Shown: in pieces, positions 57,342-64,000 of the stretch
Layout of the letters: each line of letters opens with the position of its first letter
Numbering within the stretch: the first letter of the stretch is position 1
From: Incurvaria masculella
Lineage: Eukaryota > Arthropoda > Insecta > Lepidoptera > Incurvariidae
Assembly: GCA_946894095.1 (NCBI GenBank)
Contig: OX335641.1
Location: forward strand, 12,108,501-12,172,500
Length of the DNA stretch: 64,000 nt
Reading direction: 5' to 3'
Notes under the pieces: generated by a model
The model's input: only the letters and a program-made list of their open reading frames with translations
The model's database searches: none
Told to the model about the DNA's origin: nothing
Program-made: the position numbers and the translations under genes

Positions 57342-57484
57342 AATTTGATTTAATTCGATATATGTAAGTGCTTGTCATCTCCTTGGATCGCAACATAAAT
57401 GGTCGCAGCAGTTTGCTATCGAGTTGAATAGTTTTATTTACTAACTGATATTTCCCGCGTGAGTGCTTTATGTCGCTTGATCGC

Positions 57485-58186
57485 AGCTACAACCACAGAT
57501 TACATAGGTAACAAATCTGTGCTTACAACTGTCAAAATCCGCGCGTTTCTTCCCGCTACCGTTGGCCGCCTATCAGCGCATTTAGGTATCAGTGTTTAAT
57601 GGGAGATAAGATTGTATCGAGACTGTTGAACTCGTTCGGGCGATGTAAAAATAAATACAATAGCCACTTGCGCTCGAACTGACGCATTTCACCGCCACTA
57701 AGTGCTGCCGCTGAAATGTTTTTCTTGCTATTCTCCGCATCGTATTGTATCAATTTTATGGACCCGGTGTTACTTCGTCTCTCATTTGATTCCTGGATGT
57801 CGGGGTCAGGGTTATGCCAATAACAAACACTCTTTTCATGTTTCGGTTTACTTCAAATTGTGAGATCTTACAGTAAGCACCTGTTCTTTGGGTAAGTACT
57901 TCAGGACCTTGATGGAAACACTTAAAAATTTGCGATGCCTCGTGAACCATCTCTCATCCAATCCGATATAAAAACTCCTAACCTGTTCCCTCTTAATAAA
58001 CTTTATATGAACTCAAGATAATGGTTATTTGGGCATGCAATATTCTGCATTCTAAGCGTTGTGTATAGAAACGATAGTTAACTTGCCACTTGATTATTAT
58101 TCAATGCAATTGCAGTCGCCTTTAGTGAAAGCACCCAATTGCCTTAAACGATTGAAAACTGTACTATGCATAGCGTTGAAAAGATT
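57485..58186. other. Unannotated DNA
   Basis: Nothing recognised. Confidence 0.35.
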
Positions 58187-58311
58187 TTTTTTTTGCAACC
58201 TGACATGGATGGCTAATAACACACAACTACCGTTATGATACTCGTGTTAGCTCAATGCACCACATTCCCGAAGGAATTAGGTATCATGCCAGGACCTTCC
58301 CTTTATGTGCC
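58187..58311 (-). mobile_element. SINE 3' part, inverted
   Basis: T-run, GCAACCTGACATGGATGGC, GAAGGAATTAGGTATCATGC and CAGGACCTTCCCTTTATG, then the match stops abruptly at 58311 next to transposase-like sequence. Confidence 0.75.
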
Positions 58312-58317
58312 CTTATT

Positions 58318-58422
58318 TCTGGTGTCTGGTGGACCAGTGCCGGACTTGTACATCACAGATTCTTACCGAATGGCACAACAGTGACGGCAGATGTCTATTG
58401 CACAGAATTGCAAACAATGTGG
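58318..58422 (+). pseudogene. Mariner transposase fragment
   Basis: In one frame: SGVWWTSAGLVHHRFLPNG, TTVTADVYCTELQTMW. WWTSAG-LVHH-FL followed by T-T-x-x-YC-x-EL-x-x-M is the pattern between the first and second catalytic residues of DD34D mariner transposases. Sequence on both sides does not continue the protein; the frame runs on to 58683 but beyond 58422 I recognise only a weak, unproven LINE-like TTEELACAVTRLA. Confidence 0.7.
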
Positions 58423-58857
58423 TTATCGACGATGATAACCACGGAGGAATTGGCCTGCGCAGTCACGAGGTTGGCCAGGTCTACGCCACGGAACGGATGT
58501 CAAGCGACCTCTTCCGATATACTGATGCCGGGGCATCCAGTCTCGCAGAAGTGGATGACGAAAATAGAGCGGCCGTCTGTTGCCCTGGGGCTAATTGCCA
58601 AAGCTAATGACCTGGTGACGCGTCTATTGATCATGCGTTCGAACCAAGGAAGAGGTAAGTTGGGAACTGCGCCTCAACCATAGTTAGAACCCGCCGCCAC
58701 ACAGATGGAACATATGTTATCGAATGGAGCGGAGCAGCACGCGAGGAGCAGCCATTCGCTATTAAACGTTAACGTGTGTGCGTATTGCACGTATGTACGT
58801 GAGTGGTAGACTGCGTGTTCTGAAGGCGAACGTAACGCATAGTTAACGTGACCATAC

Positions 58858-58876
58858 GTCCCGTTCTGAACGGGAC
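58858..58876. repeat. Near-perfect palindrome
   Basis: GTCCCGTTC-T-GAACGGGAC, followed by TGTCCC and CCGTCCCGGTGTCCCGG. It is part of a short GTCCC-rich repeat just left of the TIR unit. Confidence 0.6.
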
Positions 58877-59396
58877 TGTCCCTTTTTTCGGTTCTCCGTC
58901 CCGGTGTCCCGGAAAGAAGGTTCGGGGTGCAAAATTGTTCCCTTTTTTACCTATACTCCCTACAAACCAAACGTGCAGTCGGGGCCATAAAAGTTTATGA
59001 GCTAGTGAAGCCCAGTTGTGGATGCGCGATTATCGATAGCGGTATCGATAATGGTGAGTATATTTACTAGGGAAGTATATAAAATGTTTTTATATCTGCG
59101 CAAGTTTCAAATTAAAATTAAAATTAAGTCGTCTGTCATCTAACAGTTTTTGTATGTATGTAACTACTGACTTGTTAAGTATGTACGAAATTATTATTAC
59201 GCGAATTAGCTAGACTATTGTACTATTTACCAACATTTCTTTATAATTACAAACACAGCTTACGTTCTGTGAAATGAAGAGTGTAACCCATGGGGGAAAG
59301 AGAATAGCCACAGAAATCGGAATATACTAAACTAGAACGGGCGACGCGCGCGATTTCCGTGGCGGCCTTATACCCAAAATTGGTTATAAGCAAACG

Positions 59397-59466
59397 TGAC
59401 GTCACGCCGGCCGCTCAGTTCGTACCCGGTCGCGGCGCGTGCGCGTTTGTCCAGATTATTGTCGAA
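59397..59466 (+). promoter_or_regulatory. Promoter-like segment before the THAP exon
   Basis: A perfect cAMP-response-type site TGACGTCA at 59397-59404, an arthropod initiator-like TCAGTT at 59415-59420 and CpG-rich DNA (GGTCGCGGCGCGTGCGCG), then the ATG at 59467. The arrangement suggests a TATA-less promoter with a UTR of about 50 bases. Confidence 0.5.
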
Positions 59467-59546
59467 ATGCCTAATTGTTCAGTGCGGATCTGCAAAAACC
59501 GAAACGAGAACGTGTTCTACAAAAACAATGGCATCACATTTCATAG
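59467..59546 (+). CDS. THAP zinc-finger protein, first exon
   Basis: THAP domains are C2CH zinc fingers that bind DNA; they occur in P-element-type transposases and in domesticated transcription factors. This exon encodes MPNCSVRICKNRN, then FYKNNGITFHR. MPxCxVxxCxNR gives the first two zinc cysteines at the required start, and ITFHR is the conserved strand before FP. The exon ends at a consensus donor (AG|GTAAGC, 59546/59547) in phase 2, which in THAP genes would join to FPK in exon 2. I looked through 59547-59867 and did not find exon 2. The upstream in-frame ATG at 59359 is less likely, since THAP domains usually begin at the initiator Met. It lies inside the TIR unit, upstream of the DDE exon on the same strand. 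Confidence 0.75.
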
Positions 59547-59867
59547 GTAAGCCAATTCTAAAACTGTTATTTGTATATTTAAATCATTTTTCGAAATAAT
59601 TTGTCCGCTAACGCAGTCGCGTTGGGTAGTGATGTGACAAATAATGAGTGCTATCGATTTTATTTCTTAGTGTTATGGTTATTTCGATATGAAATTTGAG
59701 TGCGTTTGAACGTTCATTTTGCTTATTTGGGTAGTGGGTAGTAATGGTACTAAGAATTAGCGTTATCGATGTTTCTATAATTACAGTTATGTTTTAGTTA
59801 ATAAAAACTTTTCATTACTTGCATATTGCCCAGTAAAAAGAGGCGGTCGCTTTTATCGCTAACTTTT

Positions 59868-60144
59868 TAGGGTTCCGTACCCAAAGGGTGAAAATGGAAC
59901 CCTATTACTAAGCCTCCGCTGTCCGTCCGTCCGTCCTTCTGTCACAGGGCTGTATCTCATGAACCGTAATAGGTAGGCAGCTGAAATTTTCACTGAGTGT
60001 GTATTTATTTTGCCGCTATAAAAACAAAGGTAAAATTTCAAAATTACACAAATTACAAAAAAGTTGTTTTTTTGTGTTAAATCTTTTACGACGGTACGGA
60101 ACCCTTCGTGTGCGAGTCCGACGCGCACTTGGCCGGTTTTTTGC
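59868..60144 (-). repeat. GACG-type dispersed repeat inside the TIR unit
   Basis: TTTTTAGGGTTCCGTACCCA through three GTCC units to GAAGGGTTCCG-type head and ACTTGGCCGGTTTTTT, inverted, near complete. It lies between the THAP exon and the DDE exon, so it inserted after the unit formed or is intronic to it. Confidence 0.9.
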
Positions 60145-60929
60145 TTTAAATATGCCTAGGGAAACCTGGTTAACGTTTGGGCCATAACTCCGTTAACATC
60201 CTGTTTGTACATTTAGTTCTTTAGTTGTAGAAAAGCCCAGCGAATCCCAAGTGTTCTTAATGCTAATTTAATACAGCTATATGTCAAGTTAATACGATTA
60301 AATTTAACTTTTAGTTAAAATCTAAAAAAAAAAAGGTTTTTTTCCGTTAATTTCACTAGCTATGGTATGAATTAAAACAGTTCAATGCACCGTGACATAA
60401 TAAAAATATTGCGTCCTAACAACGCAGAAAACGAAAGAAAAGAAGTACCTATCTATTTCTATGAGAACTCAATTGTATCGATAGTCAAAATAACAATTAT
60501 CGATACTCGTCAATCCACAGCGCGACGCCTTGGCCGACGGGTGACCTGAGAAGGTGGTAGTGCGCTACCCGCGCACCGACACTTCGATGTATGTGTTTGA
60601 CGCAGGTGGATGCGCCCCACATGATTGGTTTCGCCGCGCGTCGGGCGACATCTGTGTATTATATGTGGTTGTGTGGGTGCCAAGCTTGACACGCTCGGTT
60701 TCCATACTAAGCTGACTTCTTGACCGTTCTAGTTAATAATTCTGATTTCTGTGAGAATAGCACAGGGGATTTCCTAGATCGAACGCAGTATAGATTCATT
60801 GGGAGATTTGTTGTGATCTGATTGGTCGCTCGCGGGGAGGGGAGGGGATGGAGGAATGATGTTTGATTGTTTGATGTATTGGATAGTTGCCGTTGTACTT
60901 TCTATCGAGATGGAGGCGTTTTGTTATAG

Positions 60930-61239
60930 TGCAACGACTAAACTTGGGCATGAAGTGATACGTTTGCCGCCGTACCATTGCCAGTACAATCCTATTGAGT
61001 TAATTTGGGCTCAAGTAAAAGGCGAAGTTGCGGCCAAGAACGCCACCTTTAAAATAGCAGACGTCGAAAAACTTCTGCATGATGCCACAAACAATGTCAC
61101 ACGAGACAATTGGCAAAAATGTGTCAATCATGCAGAACGACTTCAAGAGGAAGATTTTGCAAAAGCTCGTGTTCGTGATACCCAACCACTCATTTTTCAA
61201 GTCAATGACGATGACAGCGATTCTGATGACGATTTTTAA
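60930..61239 (+). CDS. IS630/Tc1-type DDE transposase, C-terminal part
   Basis: These enzymes cut and join DNA using three acidic residues. The open frame runs from 60856, but recognisable sequence starts near 60930: KLGHEVIRLPPYHCQYNPIE then LIWAQVKGEVAAKN. LPPY-x-x-x-x-NPIE-x-x-W is the classic end of the DDE_3 catalytic core, with E of NPIE as the third catalytic residue. A helical tail follows with WQKCVNHAERLQEEDFAKA and an acidic end (DDDSDSDDDF). The first two catalytic aspartates and the N-terminal DNA-binding part are absent; the 25 codons before 60930 are not transposase-like, and a stop precedes them. So this is either a last exon or a truncated relic. No frameshift occurs within the part present. 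Confidence 0.78.
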
Positions 61240-61825
61240 TGTATACGATGTGACTGAACATTAAACTTGTATTTTTTTCAGTTACTTATAAGTGTTTTTG
61301 TACTGGTTTTATAATAAACGATTTAATATTTTTTTAATTTAAGATTATCGAGTTTGTTTTCGTGAATCATACATAAAAATACCACATGACGGGCAAGATA
61401 TATACCACGTGTTGGTTACTTTTGCATATTTTATATGATTTTTGTACTGCTTTCATAAGTTTTTTTTTAATATTAACCTTTGCATAAATAAAAAAAAATG
61501 TTAGATGACAGACGATTTAATTTTTATTTTTATTTGAAAATTGCGCAAACATATTTTTTTTTTAAATATACTTCCCTAGTTAATATACTCACCATCCATC
61601 AGGGATAAGACTAATATTTGACAATGTATCTTGTTCATGAAATCATGAAATATCTATCGACGCTATCGATAATCGCGGATCCACAACTGGGCTTCACTAG
61701 CTCATAAACTTTTATGGCCCCGACTGCACGTTTGGTTTGTAGGGAGTATAGTACCTAATTTACAAAATAAAGTGTACATTATTATTTGAGAAAAAAAAAT
61801 TGGCCCTAAGAAAGAACCGCGGAAC

Positions 61826-61993
61826 ATGGAAACCTTGAAGGCGGTGAAGCACGAAGACGAAAGTATCGAGGACAGACATATGAAGCGGCCCATCTCGTCT
61901 CTACTGTCTCTACATAGCTCCTTCATAGTCCAGACTGATGCTCAGTTCGCGAAGATAATGACGCCACGTTGGTGCCGTTTGACTCAGACGTAG
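61826..61993 (+). CDS. Unrecognised 55-codon open frame
   Basis: ATG at 61826 in a fair context (GAACATGG) opens METLKAVKHEDESIEDRHMK and runs to TAG at 61991, 77 bases right of the TIR unit. It is hydrophilic with a charged start and not low-complexity. I recognise no family; it may be a chance frame or part of an exon. Confidence 0.2.
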   Translation: METLKAVKHEDESIEDRHMKRPISSLLSLHSSFIVQTDAQFAKIMTPRWCRLTQT

Positions 61994-63660
61994 TTTTACA
62001 TACCCATACATATTATTTTTACAATCATTATTTTTGATAGCGCTAACTAACCGAAGCAGTTTCTACCTAGTCGATCAAAGGTGAGTCGCGAGAAATGTGA
62101 ATTATTTGTTTAAGTGCCGTAGGTACATTAATACAGGTTGTTAACGAGGTATGGTCCAAAAGCTAACCACGTATTCCTTAGCAGGTGAAGAATTTCATTC
62201 GGAGAAAACAAGGTAGATGTAATTTTCTTGTATATATAATCTTGTAATAAATAAAATTGGTCCTCCCCATATATTTTTGTAAATAGCTACACACAATCAC
62301 AATCAATGTTAACTAAATTCAGATTACAAAAAGTTTGTCCGTCTGCGTGTTTGGATTTTCTCCTAACACAATCAGAACCACTTAACATCCATGAAAAGGT
62401 TGCAATAATACCCACATGTCCGTCCAGTAATTTCGATAGTTATAGATATAGTACGAGCATTACTAGTGTAAGAGGAATTTTAGCAATTTGAAATCTTAAA
62501 GGAGAAAAGAAACAATGTCACTGCTGAGGCTGTATCTCAATCGACGACCTTCAAGAACACAAAGTAACAGCATCTACCCTAGAGTAGACTTTAAATGATA
62601 AATGTTACGAACCCCGAAGAACAGAGTGTTGCACCACATTTGGCAAAGCCTGCAAGATATTTTCATTGCTAGCATCGCATTACACTTTCCTGGGTACGGT
62701 TTGGTTAGTTTGGTCAACGACATTTCGGACATTGCCTAGGTTTGTTCTAAACTTATAATACGGGCTTTGACTGCTGCATAGGTAAATGGTATATAACAAT
62801 GTTGGATTCTAAAGCATGATCCAATTTAAGTATGGATGATTCTTCACCTCCATGAATTTAAGTTTTAAATTTTGGCAATACGGTAAAGAAGACAGCTGTC
62901 AATGAGAACGCATTTTCAAAGTGCCAAATGTTAGTCCAAAGTCAAAGTGCCAAAAGTAATTTTGCTAAGCTTAGGTACCTCTAAATTTTTGTTGCACTCA
63001 GAACGTTAAAAAACTTGCAGGGACCAAAATATTTATTATTAATTCTAAGTAAGCGCATTCCTTCCTCCGAAGGTTCAACAATCAGTCGTACACAATACTG
63101 ACCCCTAGGAGAGCCCTGTGACTCCTTCACAGTCTTTTGCCTCGTCACCGATCTACGAGATTCCAATGTAGTAAGATTTAAAACAACTTCCTTATCGGTA
63201 TGATCATGTCGACAATTTGAACATGAATAAATAAATAATAAAATTTATAACATCACGCCGTTTCCTCGAAGTGGTAGACATATGTGATAGAGCTCCAACA
63301 GAAAATATCCACAGCATTGCGTTCCTTTTTGTTGATGAAACTGGACATGGACTGTTACTTTCATACCTACTGTATACTTGATGCACCTAGCACCTAGTAC
63401 CATGCAAGGACCACGGCAATGCACGGCTAAATTGTCAAAAGTTTTTTTTTATATTTTGTTATTATTTCAAAGTATTGTTTGTCGCCGAAAGAATTTTGTT
63501 TCAGGCGCATGTTTTTCCTCATTTTCAAAAATGTATTGCGACGCTTCAATGTGTATGTCGCTGTTTAACCTTCAATTAAGCGCTTTTTTGTTTAATGATT
63601 ATGATCAATGCAGATTCGTAGAAAGTGGTGTCTTGTCAATATTATTTAAATTGCAAGGCT
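61994..63660. other. Unannotated AT-rich DNA
   Basis: Nothing recognised; short frames only. Confidence 0.35.
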
Positions 63661-63689
63661 ACAGACCCCGGCGCACATTTTCCGCAGAA

Positions 63690-63923
63690 AAGAGTGAAAA
63701 GCCCATTGTCCTTCCACACCGGACGCCCTCCCCGCCGCCCCGCCCGCGCCGCTGAACTGGCCGCCCTATTATCCAATTGTTATGCAAGTCGACGCGCCGG
63801 GCGGGGCGGCGCGGCGGCGGCGTCGGCTGCAGCGAGACGAGCGCGCGACCTAAAAGCGGCGCGCGGAATTGGCGCTCGCCGGGCGTGATTTCCCGTAGAC
63901 ACCGCCGATAAGATAAGGTGAGT
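63690..63923 (+). promoter_or_regulatory. CpG-rich segment with splice donor, probable 5' exon
   Basis: Dense CpG from about 63715 (CCCGCCGCCCCGCCCGCGCC), then GATAAGATAAG containing two GATA-factor sites at 63907-63917, directly followed by a strong donor GTGAGT at 63918-63923. I infer an untranslated first exon of a gene continuing to the right of the window. Open frames across it on both strands are compositional. Confidence 0.4.
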
Positions 63924-64000
63924 GATGCATCGCGGCGCCCGCGGCTCTCGGCCGTACACTGACCTTTTCAACTGTGCATCCGGGCTTGGGTTAGATCCGG

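Larger units (their letters stand above)
55088..57484 (+). repeat. Repeat B, copy 2, split by a retroelement
   Basis: Left part 55088-55329 and right part 57342-57484 together match copy 1 (53726-54134). The split lies at AATTTGAT, which is present once in copy 1 (53992-53999) and twice here. Confidence 0.88.
58954..61748 (+). mobile_element. 2.8-kb DNA transposon-like unit with long terminal inverted repeats
   Basis: Left arm 58954-59085 begins TACTCCCTACAAACCAAACG. The right arm, 61566-61748 read inverted, begins the same and continues GTGCAGTCGGGGCCATAAAA, GCTAGTGAAGCCCAGTTGTG and GATTATCGATAGC. The arms match almost perfectly for about 85 bp, then again at GGTGAGTATAT / AGGGAAGTATAT. The right arm has about 60 extra bases in between. 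TA lies outside both ends (58952-58953, 61749-61750), as for Tc1/mariner elements. The left arm contains two TATCGATA sites (59031-59038, 59043-59050), the binding motif of the insect factor DREF. Inside are a THAP exon, a later GACG-repeat insertion and a DDE transposase tail. Confidence 0.8.

Noticed and set aside
58423..58683. Continuation of the mariner frame as a LINE RT start (TTEELACAVTRLA)
   Set aside because: The resemblance to RT N-terminal regions is too weak to support a call.

Overview
The window looks like an intergenic or intronic stretch of a lepidopteran (moth or butterfly) nuclear genome. The reasons are its high AT content, almost no long open frames, dense coverage by interspersed repeats of lepidopteran type (tRNA-headed SINEs, a roughly 300-bp repeat carrying a GACG array, short TIR elements with TTAA or TA target sites, CR1/Jockey-like LINE ends) and isolated host-type exons bounded by GT splice donors. 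There are no prokaryotic operons, CRISPR arrays or rRNA genes. All calls were made by reading alone, so repeat borders are approximate unless a terminal repeat or target duplication is given.

Layout. 0-10 kb: SINEs, GACG repeats, the first copy of a repeat family (called X here) that keeps a protein-coding signature, and a perfect 164-bp inverted repeat at 5375-6488. 10-18 kb: X copy B, a perfect 125-bp tandem duplication abutting a complete but dead 1.29-kb mariner/Tc1-type element (13410-14695), and a CR1-like LINE relic split by a small palindromic MITE and flanked by two inverted copies of another MITE. 18-32 kb: SINEs, LINE 3' pieces (family W), TTAA-flanked TIR elements, a Jockey/CR1-like RT remnant, and a GACG repeat holding two separate SINE insertions. 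32-44 kb: mostly featureless AT-rich DNA with scattered repeats. 44.45-44.9 kb: the clearest host gene piece, the first coding exon of a secreted fibroblast growth factor on the minus strand inside a CpG-rich promoter. 45-53 kb: largely unrecognised.

53-62 kb is the most active region. A 2.0-kb 5'-truncated non-LTR retroelement (55330-57341) encodes an intact RT and a C-terminal zinc/nuclease-like region. It sits inside a repeat whose uninterrupted copy lies 1.4 kb away, with an 8-bp target duplication. Further right, a 2.8-kb unit with long terminal inverted repeats (58954-61748) holds a promoter-like segment, the first exon of a THAP zinc-finger protein and the last part of an IS630/Tc1-type DDE transposase. 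The right edge (63.7-63.95 kb) is a CpG-rich segment with a good splice donor, probably a 5' exon of a gene continuing outside the window.

The recognisable genes are mobile-element enzymes, nearly all broken, plus two first exons (FGF and THAP). The best candidates for something undescribed are the THAP plus DDE unit, repeat family X, and the RT with its unusual C-terminal domain.
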